64,000 bases of DNA from Pseudomonas oligotrophica (lineage in GTDB: Bacteria; Pseudomonadota; Gammaproteobacteria; Pseudomonadales; Pseudomonadaceae): positions 89,720 to 153,719 of the forward strand of contig NZ_JAKJRU010000009.1 of NCBI RefSeq assembly GCF_021726475.1, given 5' to 3'. The notes under the pieces were generated by a model. That model was not told where the DNA came from. It made no database searches and saw nothing but the letters and a program-made list of their open reading frames with translations. A program made the position numbers and the translations under genes. Each line of letters opens with the position of its first letter. Position 1 is the stretch's first letter. Positions 1 to 9,280 of the stretch are shown here, in pieces.

Positions 1-281
1 AGCTCGTACCAGCGATAGATCAGCGGGTCAGTGGGCACGGCGCTGGGCAGTGACCCCTTATGGGGCACGATCTGCAGCCAGGCGACCGCCTCGTCGGGCA
101 GTTCGAAGAGCCGGCCGAGGGCTTCGGCCTGGGGCTTGTCGAAGGCCATCTGGCCCAGACAGCCGGCGGTGGTCCACTCCTTCGACTTGCCGATGGCCTC
201 GGCGGCCTGCGTCCATTTCAGGCGCTTGCGCACCTTGGCGGCGATGATCATCGCGGTCACCTGTTCGCGGCTGGTAATCAT
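1..281 (-). CDS. cynS: Cyanate hydratase (cyanase), 3' end outside window
   Basis: Cyanase converts cyanate plus bicarbonate to ammonia and CO2 in the cytoplasm. Only the first 93 codons are in the window; the gene runs off the left edge. The visible part fits the family: a small helical N-terminal domain (residues 1-75, with KVRKRLKWTQAAEAIGKSKE) followed by the start of the catalytic domain, PTDPLIYRWYE, which supplies Arg90 and Glu93, the equivalents of E. coli Arg96 and Glu99. The catalytic Ser would lie outside. The start is the ATG at 281, directly preceding MITSREQ. It is the last visible gene of a minus-strand run, 77 bp behind the PhyH dioxygenase gene. No cynR, cynT or cyanate transporter is adjacent on the visible side, which is unlike the classic cyn operon. 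Confidence 0.88.
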   Translation of the reverse strand, partial: MITSREQVTAMIIAAKVRKRLKWTQAAEAIGKSKEWTTAGCLGQMAFDKPQAEALGRLFELPDEAVAWLQIVPHKGSLPSAVPTDPLIYRWYE

Positions 282-358
282 GGCAATACCTCTCTGGCTG
301 GGATGGCGGGGCCGCAGGGCGCGGCGCTCGCAGCAGGAGGTTGCAGGGGGCGTGCCAG

Positions 359-1114
359 TCAGTCGTATTCGGCCGGCTCGTGCTCGCCGAGCAGGCGCCG
401 CTGGCGCGGTGTGGCGGCGGCCAGCACCGCCGGGTTGAAGCTGAAGTGGAGGTAGGGCGAGAACTTCTGCGCGACCATTCGCCGACCGTAGTGCACCTGC
501 AGCAGGTAGCGACTGCGGTTGGCCGTGCGGTTGCGGCTGCCGGCGTGCCAGAGGTCGCTGCGAAAGAACAGCACGTCGCCGGCACGGCACAGCACCGGCT
601 CGGCCTCGCGGCCGTGCCACTGCGTTTCGCCCGGGCGCGGCTTGCGCCCGGCGCGGTGGCTGCCGGGGATCACCAGGGTCGGGCAGAGGTCGGCGTCGAT
701 GTCGTCCAGGTACAGGTGCGCGGTGCAGACCTGCATCGGCAGCTCGAAGGCCGGGTCGGCCAGCAGGCTTTCCGGCAGCTCCATGACCAGGTAGTCGGCA
801 TGCAGCTCGCCGCCGACGAAGCCCGGGCGGCTGCGCCAGGCGGTCTGGCCGATGACGTGGCAGTCGCTGCCCAGTGCCGCCTCGGCCAGCTCGATCACCC
901 CGGGCAGGTCAAGAAAGGCCAGCCAGAACGGCTCGCGGTTGAACACGCACTTGTAGTGGTCGTCGACCATGCCCTGGTAGTCCAGGCCGACCGGCGTCAG
1001 CCGGTCGATCGCCGCGCGCAGCCCGGCAACCTGCGCCGGGGCGAGTACAGCGGGCAGCAGGACGAAACCCTGATGGTGCAGGGCGGCGAGGCGTTGGCGG
1101 GTCCGGCTGTCCAT
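359..1114 (-). CDS. Phytanoyl-CoA dioxygenase (PhyH) family oxygenase
   Basis: A 251-residue Fe(II)/2-oxoglutarate-dependent dioxygenase of the PhyH family. The metal triad is readable: His105-x-Asp107 in GGELHADYL and the distal His190 in SDLWHAGSRNRT, followed by Arg residues near 200 that would bind the 2-oxoglutarate carboxylate. A jelly-roll core around TLVIPGSHRAG (146-156) is typical. The family hydroxylates small molecules such as acyl-CoAs, ectoine or secondary metabolites; the substrate here cannot be read from the sequence. It lies 58 bp after the glutamine-synthetase-like gene and 77 bp before cynS on the same strand, so co-transcription with an aminotransferase, a ligase and a cyanase is likely. 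EctD-type substrate motifs were not recognised, so ectoine hydroxylase is not proposed. Confidence 0.8.
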   Translation of the reverse strand: MDSRTRQRLAALHHQGFVLLPAVLAPAQVAGLRAAIDRLTPVGLDYQGMVDDHYKCVFNREPFWLAFLDLPGVIELAEAALGSDCHVIGQTAWRSRPGFVGGELHADYLVMELPESLLADPAFELPMQVCTAHLYLDDIDADLCPTLVIPGSHRAGRKPRPGETQWHGREAEPVLCRAGDVLFFRSDLWHAGSRNRTANRSRYLLQVHYGRRMVAQKFSPYLHFSFNPAVLAAATPRQRRLLGEHEPAEYD

Positions 1115-1172
1115 CGGCAGGGTCTCCCGGTGGCTGGCTACCCGTTCAGCCTAGTCCGGTTGCGCTGGCCGC

Positions 1173-2591
1173 TCAGGCATGGCCGAGATACCAGCGCCAG
1201 TCCTGCTCACCGACTTCGCCCATGAACTGCGCGTATTCGGCCTGCTTGATCGCCAGGTAGACGCGGTGGAAATCGCCGCCGAGCGCCTCGCGCGCCCAGG
1301 CGGAGTGCTCGAGATCGCCCAGCGCCTGGCGCCAGTCGCAGCCGAGCCGCTGGCCTGCCTGCGCATAACCGTTGCCGCTGACCGGCGCGCCGGGCTCGAG
1401 GCCGAGCGTGAGGCCGCGGAGCATGCCGTGCAGCACCAGCGCCGCGGCCAGGTAGGGGTTGGCATCGGCGCCGCAGATGCGGTGCTCGATATGCCGGCTG
1501 GCCGCCGGTCCACCGGGCACGCGCAGCGACACGGTTCGGTTGTTGATGCCCCAGTTGCGTGCCAGCGGGGCATAGCTGTTGGCCTGGAAGCGCCGGTAGG
1601 AGTTGGCGTTCGGGCAGAACAGCGCCAGGCCGTCGGCCAGGCTGTCGAGCAGCCCGGCAATCGACTGGCGCAGCAGCGTCGCCGCGCCGTCGCCGTCGCC
1701 ATCGCCGCGCTCCAGCGCCTCGACCTCGCAGGCGAACAGGTTGCGGCCCTCTGCGTCGGCCAGGCTGGCGTGCAGGTGCAGGCCGCTGCCGGCCAGCTCG
1801 GCGAAGGGCTTGGCCATGAAGCAGGCCTTGAGCCCGTGGCTGAGCGCGACGCCGCGTACCAGGCGCTTGTAGCGCACCGCCTCGTCCATTGCCTGCAGCG
1901 CATCGTGGCGGTGCTGCAGGGTGATCTCCAGTTGCCCCGGTGCGTACTCGGAAATCGCCGTGCGCACCGGCAGGCCCCCGGCTTCGCAGGCGCGGTAGAG
2001 GTCGTCGAGAAAGGCGTCGAGGCGTTCCAGTTCGAGCACGCCATAGACCTGCGGCGCCTGCGGCCGCTCGCCGTTGGCGAATGCGGCCGGCTGCGGGCGG
2101 CCTGCCGCATCGCACTCGGCATCGAGCAGGTAGAACTCCAGCTCCGCGGCCATCACCGGCTGGTAGCCGGCGGCCTGCAGCCGCTCGATGGCGCGCGCCA
2201 GCACGTGGCGCGGGTCGGCCACCGTTGCCGGCAGGCCGCGCGCCGGGTGCATCGACACCTGCACCTGGGCGGTGGCCGGCCGGCGCCAGGTCTGCAGCTG
2301 CAGGCTGCCGGGCAGCGGGAAGGCCCAGCAGTCGGCGTCGGCGACGTCCCAGACCAGGCCGGTGGCGTCGACATCCTCGCCGCGGATGGTCAGGCCGAGG
2401 ATGCTGCTCGGCAGCGGGCGGCCATCGATGTAGATCGCACGCAGCTCGTCGCGGTGCAGGAGCTTGCCGCGCGGCACGCCGCAGGGGTCGATGATGAACA
2501 GTTCGATGCGTTGCACGTCCGGGTGGGCGGCGAGGAAGGCATCGGCTTCCGCGAGGTCGGCGAAGCGCATGGAGGAATCCTTGTCTGGCAT
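1173..2591 (-). CDS. Glutamine synthetase-like gamma-glutamyl ligase (PuuA family)
   Basis: A 472-residue member of the GS-like gamma-glutamyl-amine ligases (PuuA/SpuI type), which use ATP to join glutamate to an amine. Visible features: N-terminal beta-grasp part (1-115, with IELFIIDPCGVPRGK), metal-binding E150-x-E152 in MAAELEFYLLD, the GSGLHLHASL loop (ammonium/ATP site region), NNRTVSLRVPGGP and the C-terminal RICGADANPYLAAALVLHG. All catalytic blocks seem intact, so it should be active. The start ATG at 2591 gives MPDKDSSMRF; an internal ATG at 2570 is also possible and neither has a strong Shine-Dalgarno. The gene is 85 bp downstream of a class III aminotransferase gene and 58 bp upstream of the dioxygenase. 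The pairing of a gamma-glutamyl ligase with an aminotransferase resembles gamma-glutamylated amine catabolism, but no dehydrogenase or hydrolase partner is visible. Confidence 0.85.
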   Translation of the reverse strand: MPDKDSSMRFADLAEADAFLAAHPDVQRIELFIIDPCGVPRGKLLHRDELRAIYIDGRPLPSSILGLTIRGEDVDATGLVWDVADADCWAFPLPGSLQLQTWRRPATAQVQVSMHPARGLPATVADPRHVLARAIERLQAAGYQPVMAAELEFYLLDAECDAAGRPQPAAFANGERPQAPQVYGVLELERLDAFLDDLYRACEAGGLPVRTAISEYAPGQLEITLQHRHDALQAMDEAVRYKRLVRGVALSHGLKACFMAKPFAELAGSGLHLHASLADAEGRNLFACEVEALERGDGDGDGAATLLRQSIAGLLDSLADGLALFCPNANSYRRFQANSYAPLARNWGINNRTVSLRVPGGPAASRHIEHRICGADANPYLAAALVLHGMLRGLTLGLEPGAPVSGNGYAQAGQRLGCDWRQALGDLEHSAWAREALGGDFHRVYLAIKQAEYAQFMGEVGEQDWRWYLGHA

Positions 2592-2676
2592 GGTGGTGCG
2601 CGCGGCGCACCCTACATTGGGCGGGTCGGGAATCAACCGCGCCCGGGTGCGATGCCCGAAGGATAGAGCGCCATGC

Positions 2677-4071
2677 TCAGACCTCCCGCGCACCCGGCAG
2701 TGCCAGCAGTTCGCCGAGCCCGGCGTCGAGGGTGGCGAGCAGCCGGTCGACGTCCTCGGGACGGGTGTCCGGGCAGCACAGCGTCATGTTGTGGAACGGC
2801 GTGATGAGGATGCCGCGGTTGATCAGGTACAGGTGCAGGGCCATCTGCAGGCTGTCGTGGAAGGCCGCTTCGGCCTCGGCGCCGTTCTTCGGCGCGCTGG
2901 GGCAGAACTGGAATTCGCAGCGTGCGCCCAGCTCGCTGACCGACCAGGCCAGGCCATGCCGCGCGATCACCTCGCGCAGCCCCGCGGCCAGCCGGGCGGC
3001 AAGCGCCAGCATGTGCGCGTAGGCTTCGGCGGTCATCACCTGTTCGAGGTTGGCGCGCATGCAGTGCATCGCCAGGGCGTTGGCCGAGAGCGTGGTACCC
3101 ATGCCGCTGTGGCCATGGCCGTGGCTCATTTCGCTGGCATGCTGGCGGGCGATCTGCATGGCCTGCGCCATCGCCGCGCTGCAGCCGTAGACCGATGCCG
3201 GCACGCCGCCGGCCACGGGTTTGCCGAGGGTGAGGAAGTCCGGCTCGAGGTGCCAGGCGCGGGTGCAGCCGCCAGGGCCGGTGGAGATGGTGTGGGTCTC
3301 GTCGATGATCAGCAGGGTACCGTGGCGACGGGTCAGCGCGCGGACCTGCTCGAGGTAGCCAGGCTCGGGCAGCACCATGCCGATATTGGTCATCGCCGGC
3401 TCCAGCAGCAGCGCGGCGACGTCGCCCGGCGCCAGCGCGGCCTCGAGCGCGGCGAGATCGTTGAACGGCACCGCGCGGCAGGTCTTGGCCAGGTTGCGCG
3501 CCTGGCCGATCAGCCCGGCGCGGTGCACGGTCAGGCCTTCGCGGTAGCGCACCAGGGTGTCGTCGACGGTGCCGTGGTAGCAGCCGTCGATCACCAGCAG
3601 CATCTTGCGCCCGGTGATGGCGCGCGCCCAGCGGATGACGAAGCGGTTGGCATCGGTGGCGGTGGTCGCCACCTGCCAGTAGGGCAGGCCGAAGCGCTCG
3701 GCCAAGAGCTCGCCGCAGACCACCGCATCCTCGCCCGGCAGCATGGTGGTCAGCCCGCGCCCGGCCTGCTCGGCCAGGGCCGCGGCAATCGGTGCTGGCG
3801 AGTGGCCGAACATGCTGCCGGTATCGCCGAGGCAGAAGTCCACGTACTCGTGCCCGTCGACATCGCGAAAGCGCGCGCCCTGGGCGCTCTCGACGAACAG
3901 TGGCACCGGCGTCGACCAGTCGCTCATCCAGTGCATGGGCACGCCGGCGAACAGCGAATGGCGGGCACGTCCGGCCAGCGCGACCGAGCGCGGGTTGGCG
4001 GCCAGGAAGCGCTCGCGCTCGCGCCGGGTGAAGAGGGTGACCGCCTGTTCGCCGATGCCGCTGGAGCTCAT
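2677..4071 (-). CDS. Class III PLP-dependent aminotransferase
   Basis: A 464-residue fold-type I aminotransferase of class III, closest in feel to the glutamate-1-semialdehyde aminomutase / 'aspartate aminotransferase family' group. Landmarks: TTATDANRFVIRWAR (136-150), the CYHGTVDD loop (164-171), Asp257 in LLIIDETHT that would contact the PLP nitrogen, and Lys284 in LTLGKPVAGG as the Schiff-base lysine. The C-terminal part ends with NMTLCCPDTRPEDVD, as in this subgroup. The start is taken as ATG 4071 (MSSSGIGEQ); an upstream in-frame ATG at 4143 would add 24 residues that do not resemble the family. It is the first gene of the minus-strand run aminotransferase-ligase-dioxygenase-cyanase. 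The substrate is unknown; an amino group acceptor/donor linked to the gamma-glutamyl ligase product is an inference only. Confidence 0.85.
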   Translation of the reverse strand: MSSSGIGEQAVTLFTRRERERFLAANPRSVALAGRARHSLFAGVPMHWMSDWSTPVPLFVESAQGARFRDVDGHEYVDFCLGDTGSMFGHSPAPIAAALAEQAGRGLTTMLPGEDAVVCGELLAERFGLPYWQVATTATDANRFVIRWARAITGRKMLLVIDGCYHGTVDDTLVRYREGLTVHRAGLIGQARNLAKTCRAVPFNDLAALEAALAPGDVAALLLEPAMTNIGMVLPEPGYLEQVRALTRRHGTLLIIDETHTISTGPGGCTRAWHLEPDFLTLGKPVAGGVPASVYGCSAAMAQAMQIARQHASEMSHGHGHSGMGTTLSANALAMHCMRANLEQVMTAEAYAHMLALAARLAAGLREVIARHGLAWSVSELGARCEFQFCPSAPKNGAEAEAAFHDSLQMALHLYLINRGILITPFHNMTLCCPDTRPEDVDRLLATLDAGLGELLALPGAREV

Positions 4072-4184
4072 GATTGAACGCCTCGTAAAATTTTTCGCAC
4101 ATCTTTGAGGCGCCGAGGCGGCAAAGTCAATCGCTGTTTGCACGCCCGCGGCATGCGGCTCTGCGCCTGCATCGGCCGGCCCGG

Positions 4185-7100
4185 TCAGCCCCCTGCGCCA
4201 ACGATTTTCAGCCCGCTCTGCCCGTTGCCCTGGCGCTGTACCTGAATCTGCACCGGGATGCGTTCGTGCATCTCGGCGACGTGGCTGATCACCGCCACCT
4301 TGCGACCCTGGGCCTGCAGCGAATCCAGCGCGTCCATGGCGATCTGCAGCGACTCGGGGTCGAGGCTGCCGAAGCCTTCGTCGATGAACAGCGATTCGAT
4401 CCTGAGCTTGCTCGAGGCCATCGAGGCCAGGCCCAGTGCCAGGGCCAGCGAGACGAGAAAGGTCTCGCCGCCGGACAGGGAATGCACCGAGCGCAGCTCG
4501 TCGCCCATCTCGGTATCCATCACCAAGAGGCCCAGCGGACTGCCGCCGCGCTTGAGCCGATAACGGCGGGCCAGCTGACGCAGCTGCACGTTGGCGTGCT
4601 GCACCAGCAGGTCGAGGTTGTAGGCCTGGGCGATCTTGCGGAAGGCGCCGCCGTCGCTCGAGCCGATCAGCGCGGCGATGCGCCCCCAGCGCTGCATTTC
4701 GGCGCGCGCCTCGTCGATCTGCGCCAGCAGCGCCTGGCTCTGGCTACGACGCTTGTCGTCGTCGAGCAGCGCGGCGCGGGTTTCGGCACAGCGCTGCTCG
4801 GCCTGTTCGCACTGCTGCAGTTGCTCGGCATGGCGCTGCTGCAGCAGTTCGGTATCCGGCGTTTCGGCCTGCTGCTGTTTGTGCACGTTCAGGCGATTAA
4901 GGCAGCCGTCGAGGCGTTCGCGGCAGCGGGTCAGGGTTTCGGCGTTCTGCTGCAGGCGCTGGCGCGCCTCGGCCAGCAGCGCCTCGTCCATCTGCAGCAA
5001 CTGGGCGAGGGTGGCGTCGTCCAGCGCCGGATGGGCGCTGCGCCAGGCGGCGAGTTCGACTTGCAGCACGTCGCGCTCCTGCTGCAGTTCGGCGTGGCGC
5101 TGGCGGCAGTTCTGTTGCTCGCTGTGCAGGCGCGTCAGGCCAAGCTTGCTCTCGTTGAGCTGCCGATCGATCCCGGCCTGGGTTTGCCGCGCAGCCTGGA
5201 TGGTCGCGTCCAGCTGCTGTTGCCAGGCGCTGGCGCTGGTCTGTTCGCCAAGGCTGGTACGCAGCGCCTGCTGGCAGGCCAGCAGCAGTTTCTCGCGCTC
5301 GGTCAGTCGTGCGCTGCAGCTTGCCTGTTTCTCCTGGCGATGGCGCTGCTGCAGCTGTTCGTCGCTGCGGCGCTGCTCGCACTGGCGCAGCTCCTCGGCC
5401 AGCTCGGCTTGCGCCTGCAGCTGCTGCAGGCGCGTGGCGATGCTGGCGTCCAGCTGCATAAAGGTCTGTGCCGGATCTTCGCGCCAGCGCTGCAGTTGTT
5501 CGGTGGGCAGCAGTTCGGCAAAGGCCGCCAGCTCCTCGTCGAGCTGCTGGCTGTCGCGGGCCAGAGCATCGCGCTGGCGCGCGAGCCGTTGAGTCGCCTC
5601 GACACAGGCCTCGCGCGCGGCCTGCCAGGCCTGCTGCAGGGTTTCGCTGCGCTGTTGCAGGGCGAGCAGTTGCTGCTGACGCTGGCTGGCGCTGGTGATC
5701 TGGCCTTTGAGTGTCGTCAGCTGCGCTTGCAGCCATTGCGAACGCTCGGCTTCCGGCTGCTCAAGCAATCGCGAGTGTGCGGGCAGGGCTAGCAGGCGCG
5801 GTGCCAGGGCCTGCAGCTGCACCTCGACTTCGCCCTGGCGTTGCTGCGTCTGGCGCAACTGCGTGCTGAGCGCCACATGGCGATCGCGCAGCTCCTGCAG
5901 GCGCTGGTCCTGTTGCTGTAACGCCTGCTGCGCGCGCGCGGCCTCGCTGTCGTCGTGCCGAGCAAGGCTGGCAACCAGCGCATCGGTCTGCTGCCAGGGA
6001 TGTTCATCGCTGCCGCAGACCGGGCAGGGCTCGCCGGGCACTAGTGCCGCGCGCAACGCCTCGACATTCTCGCTGCGCGCCAGACGCTGGCGCTCGAGCA
6101 CGGCGAGGGTGACCGTGAGCGCCTGCTCGGCGGCATCTCGATCGATGCGGACCTGTTTGCCCAGCGGTACCAGGCTGTCCAGTTCGGCCTGCTGTTCGGT
6201 GGCGGCGTCCAACAGTTCGCGCCGGCTGGCTTCGAGCGCACGCTGCTGCGACCAGAGCTCGCGCAGGGCCTCGGTTTCGCGCTCGGCCTGGCGCCAGTCG
6301 TCGAGCTGTCGATGCAGTCGGGCCAGCTGTTCGGCCAGCCCGACGTCGCTGTCGCGCTCGCGTTGCAGGTCGTCCAGCGCCTCGCGGGCCACATTCTGCT
6401 GGGTTTCGGCAGCCTGGGCCTGCGCTTCCAGCGCGGGGAGCTCGCGCTGGCCTTGCTGCAAGCGTGCCGCCAGCTGGACGGCCTGTTGCAGACGCGGACG
6501 GTAACCGTCCCATGCCGCACAGAGTGGTTGCAGGGCTGCACTCGTTTCGAGTGGCTGTGCCAGCGCCGCGAGCTGTTCGGCGGTGCGCTGTTGCTGCTGC
6601 TCGAGCTGTTTGAGCGTTGCCTCGCCGGCGCTGGCCGCGGCATCGGCCTGGATGCTTTCTTCGCGGATCAAGGCGAGGTCGGCGTTCAAATGCTGCAGGC
6701 GTTCTTCTTCACGGCGCGCCTGGACGAGCCGCGGCTCGGCGTCCTGGCGCGCCTGTTCGGCCGAACGCAGTTGCCCGCTGGCGGCGCTGCATTGGCTCTG
6801 CAGCTCGGCCAGGCGCTGCTGCACGGCCTGTTCCTCATGCTGCAGGCGCGCCAGGCTGTCGGCGGCCTTGTCCAGCAGCGGGCCGAGATCCTGCAGGCGC
6901 AGGAAGCGATGGCGTTGCGGCGCCAGTTGCTCGAACAGGTCGAGGATGCGCCGGGCCTCGGCGAGGTTTTCACGCTCGTCTTCGGCACCCTGCAGTTGCT
7001 GCTGAGCGGCATCGCGCTCGGCTTGCAGCCGCTCCAGTTCGGCCAGCCATTGCCGCTGGGCTTCGAGCGCCTTGAGCTGCTGTTGCAGCGCTTTCAGCGC

Positions 7101-7838
7101 ATCGAGCTGCGCCTGGTGTTCCTTCTCCAGACCCTCGCGCTGCTCCGGCTCCAGTGGCTGCAGGCCGCCGGCCTGCTGCTCCAGGCGGGCGAGGCCTTCC
7201 TTCGCCTGCTTGGCGGCCTCGAAGGCGGCCTGGCCGAGGCGGCTGTAGAGGCCGGTATCGGTGAGCTTTTCCAGGAGAGTGCCGCGCTCGTTGTCGTCGG
7301 CCTTGAGGAAGGCGGCGAACTCGCTCTGCGCCAGCAGCACGGCGCGGGTGAACTGGGCCAGGGTCAGCCCCAGGCGGGCTTCGAGCAGCTCCCTGAACTC
7401 GCGTTTCTTGCCGCTGGCCAGCAGCGTGCCGCTGTCGAGATCCGTAAGGCTCTGGCTGCTGGCCTGCAGGCGGCCGTCGATCCTCTCGCGGGCGCGCTTG
7501 ACCTCCCAGCGTGCGCGGTAGCGGTGGCCGTCGACACCGACGAAATCCACCTCGGCGTAGCCACTGCCGCAGCCACGGCGCAGCAGGTTGCGCTCGTCGC
7601 CACCGCCGATCTCGGCATCCACCTCGGGCACCTTGTTCAGTGGCGACACGCCGTCCAGCCGCGGCGTGCTGCCGAACAGCGCCAGGCACAGGGCGTCGAG
7701 AATGGTGCTCTTGCCGGCGCCGGTAGGCCCGGTGATGGCGAACAGCCCGGCGCTGGCCAGGGGTTCCGCGCTGAAGTCGATGACCTGCTCGCCGGCCAGC
7801 GAGGCCAGGTTCTTCAGGCGGATGGCGAGGATTCTCAT
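4185..7838 (-). CDS. sbcC: Exonuclease SbcCD, ATPase subunit SbcC
   Basis: SMC/Rad50-like ATPase subunit (1217 residues) of the SbcCD nuclease, which opens DNA hairpins and processes double-strand ends. The order is classic: N-terminal Walker A GPTGAGKST (37-45), a very long Gln/Glu/Arg/Leu-rich coiled coil (about 180-1000) interrupted near residue 604 by the zinc-hook motif PCPVCGSDEHP, then the ABC signature LSGGETFLVSLALALG and Walker B SLFIDEGFGSLD near the C terminus. The start overlaps the sbcD stop by four bases (ATGA), so the pair is translationally coupled. The coiled-coil part produces long spurious open frames on the other strand. The length is somewhat greater than the E. coli protein, which is normal for Pseudomonas. 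Confidence 0.97.
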   Translation of the reverse strand: MRILAIRLKNLASLAGEQVIDFSAEPLASAGLFAITGPTGAGKSTILDALCLALFGSTPRLDGVSPLNKVPEVDAEIGGGDERNLLRRGCGSGYAEVDFVGVDGHRYRARWEVKRARERIDGRLQASSQSLTDLDSGTLLASGKKREFRELLEARLGLTLAQFTRAVLLAQSEFAAFLKADDNERGTLLEKLTDTGLYSRLGQAAFEAAKQAKEGLARLEQQAGGLQPLEPEQREGLEKEHQAQLDALKALQQQLKALEAQRQWLAELERLQAERDAAQQQLQGAEDERENLAEARRILDLFEQLAPQRHRFLRLQDLGPLLDKAADSLARLQHEEQAVQQRLAELQSQCSAASGQLRSAEQARQDAEPRLVQARREEERLQHLNADLALIREESIQADAAASAGEATLKQLEQQQQRTAEQLAALAQPLETSAALQPLCAAWDGYRPRLQQAVQLAARLQQGQRELPALEAQAQAAETQQNVAREALDDLQRERDSDVGLAEQLARLHRQLDDWRQAERETEALRELWSQQRALEASRRELLDAATEQQAELDSLVPLGKQVRIDRDAAEQALTVTLAVLERQRLARSENVEALRAALVPGEPCPVCGSDEHPWQQTDALVASLARHDDSEAARAQQALQQQDQRLQELRDRHVALSTQLRQTQQRQGEVEVQLQALAPRLLALPAHSRLLEQPEAERSQWLQAQLTTLKGQITSASQRQQQLLALQQRSETLQQAWQAAREACVEATQRLARQRDALARDSQQLDEELAAFAELLPTEQLQRWREDPAQTFMQLDASIATRLQQLQAQAELAEELRQCEQRRSDEQLQQRHRQEKQASCSARLTEREKLLLACQQALRTSLGEQTSASAWQQQLDATIQAARQTQAGIDRQLNESKLGLTRLHSEQQNCRQRHAELQQERDVLQVELAAWRSAHPALDDATLAQLLQMDEALLAEARQRLQQNAETLTRCRERLDGCLNRLNVHKQQQAETPDTELLQQRHAEQLQQCEQAEQRCAETRAALLDDDKRRSQSQALLAQIDEARAEMQRWGRIAALIGSSDGGAFRKIAQAYNLDLLVQHANVQLRQLARRYRLKRGGSPLGLLVMDTEMGDELRSVHSLSGGETFLVSLALALGLASMASSKLRIESLFIDEGFGSLDPESLQIAMDALDSLQAQGRKVAVISHVAEMHERIPVQIQVQRQGNGQSGLKIVGAGG

Positions 7839-9070
7839 TGGTCATCTTCCTCATGGGCGAACTCGACCCGTTGCAGCAGCGTGGCGAAATCGTCCAGCGC
7901 CTGTTCATCCGCCGGGTTGCCGTACTGTTCTTCCCAGGCGCGGGCGAACAGTTCCTGCGGGCTGATCTGGTCGAGGCCGAGCAGCACTTCCGATTCCGTC
8001 TCGCCGCGTTTGCCGGCGTATTCGCTGGCGATGCGCACCAGTCGGCAGGCCTTGCCGGTTATCGCGCTTTCGATGCGCTGGCGCAGGTCCGGCAGCGGTT
8101 CGTCGAGCAGTACGCGTACCTCCAGCCAGGGCAGATGTTCGTCGAACAGGCCGGTGGGCGGCAGCGCCTCCAGCGCGGCGATAACCTCGGTCAGCGGCGC
8201 ACGGCCGATGCGGATCATCTCCACCGCGCGCGGTACCGCCAGGCTGTCGACCTGTTTCAGGGCCTCGCCATCGAGCTCGACCAGCAGCACCTGATGCGGG
8301 TAATTGATCTCGGTGAAGGACAGCGGCAGCGGCGAGCCGCTGTAGCGGATGCGCGCCTGCCCGGCGACCTGCTGCGGCTTGTGCAGGTGGCCGAGGGCGA
8401 CGTAGGCGACGGACTCGGGAAACAGGCTGGCCGGCAGGGCCTCGGCATTGCCAATAACGATATTGCGCTCGGACTCCTCCGACACCGCGCCGCCGGCCAT
8501 GTGCGCATGGCTCATGGCAACCAGTGCCTGGCCGGGCTGGCGTGCGGATTCGGCGGCGGCGATGAGGCGTTCATGCACCTGGCGAATGCCGGCCATGTAG
8601 TCGTCGCCCAGCGTCATTCCGGTGACCTCGGCCGGGCGCAGGAAGGGCAGGGTGAGGCACCAGGCGGCGGTGTTGCCAGCGGCGTCGTGCAGCGGCACCA
8701 GCAGCCGCTGGTGGTCGAGCTGGCCCTCGGCGACCCAGCTGATGCGGCCAACGGCATGGGCATTGAGGCGCTTCATCAGCGGCGCCGGCAGCTCGATGCG
8801 CCCGCCCGAGTCGTGGTTGCCGGCGATCATCACGATGTCCAGCTGCGGGAGCTTTTCGTGGGCGCGGACGATGAAGTCGTAGAGGCGTTCCTGGGCCTTG
8901 AGTGGCGGGTTGACCGTGTCGAACACGTCGCCGGCGATCAGCAGGGCGTCGGCGCGGTGGGCTACCAGCTGGTCGAGCAGCCAGGCGAGGAACTGCGCGT
9001 GTTCGTGGTCGCGGTCCTGGCCGTGGAGGGTCTGGCCGAGGTGCCAGTCGGAGGTGTGGATCAGGCGCAT
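7835..9070 (-). CDS. sbcD: Exonuclease SbcCD, nuclease subunit SbcD
   Basis: Mre11-like phosphoesterase subunit (411 residues) partnering SbcC. The metallophosphoesterase motifs are in order: DWHLGQTLHG (8-17), IAGDVFD (46-52), IAGNHDSGG (about 100), MSHAHMAGG and LGHLHKPQQ, which together supply the two-metal active site. The C-terminal cap includes the segment LPWLEVRVLLDEPLPDLRQ. The start ATG at 9070 gives MRLIHTSDWHLG, the family's usual N terminus. The gene overlaps sbcC by 4 bp. Its 5' side faces a repeat-filled stretch of almost 1 kb, so its promoter must lie in or next to repeated DNA. Confidence 0.97.
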   Translation of the reverse strand: MRLIHTSDWHLGQTLHGQDRDHEHAQFLAWLLDQLVAHRADALLIAGDVFDTVNPPLKAQERLYDFIVRAHEKLPQLDIVMIAGNHDSGGRIELPAPLMKRLNAHAVGRISWVAEGQLDHQRLLVPLHDAAGNTAAWCLTLPFLRPAEVTGMTLGDDYMAGIRQVHERLIAAAESARQPGQALVAMSHAHMAGGAVSEESERNIVIGNAEALPASLFPESVAYVALGHLHKPQQVAGQARIRYSGSPLPLSFTEINYPHQVLLVELDGEALKQVDSLAVPRAVEMIRIGRAPLTEVIAALEALPPTGLFDEHLPWLEVRVLLDEPLPDLRQRIESAITGKACRLVRIASEYAGKRGETESEVLLGLDQISPQELFARAWEEQYGNPADEQALDDFATLLQRVEFAHEEDDQ

Positions 9071-9280
9071 GGGCTCAGGCTCATTGTCTGCGGGCGCCGC
9101 GGCGTACCGCTGGCGAGGGATGTGCTGCGGGTGGTTGCGTCGGTCGCCGCATCCATGTGGCTCACCTGCGCAACGATTTCACTCACCCTCCTGGGGAAGC
9201 GGGTGTTGCCTGCTAGGCCGTGCATGGAAAAGCGAAAGGCAAATCCAACAAACAAAGCGAGGCGAAGCGAAGCCAGCCGC

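Noticed and set aside
6312..8294. 660-codon frame on the plus strand opposite sbcC/sbcD
   Set aside because: Shadow of the GC-rich coding strand; composition is Leu/Gln-rich mirror of the coiled coil and the true motifs are on the minus strand.
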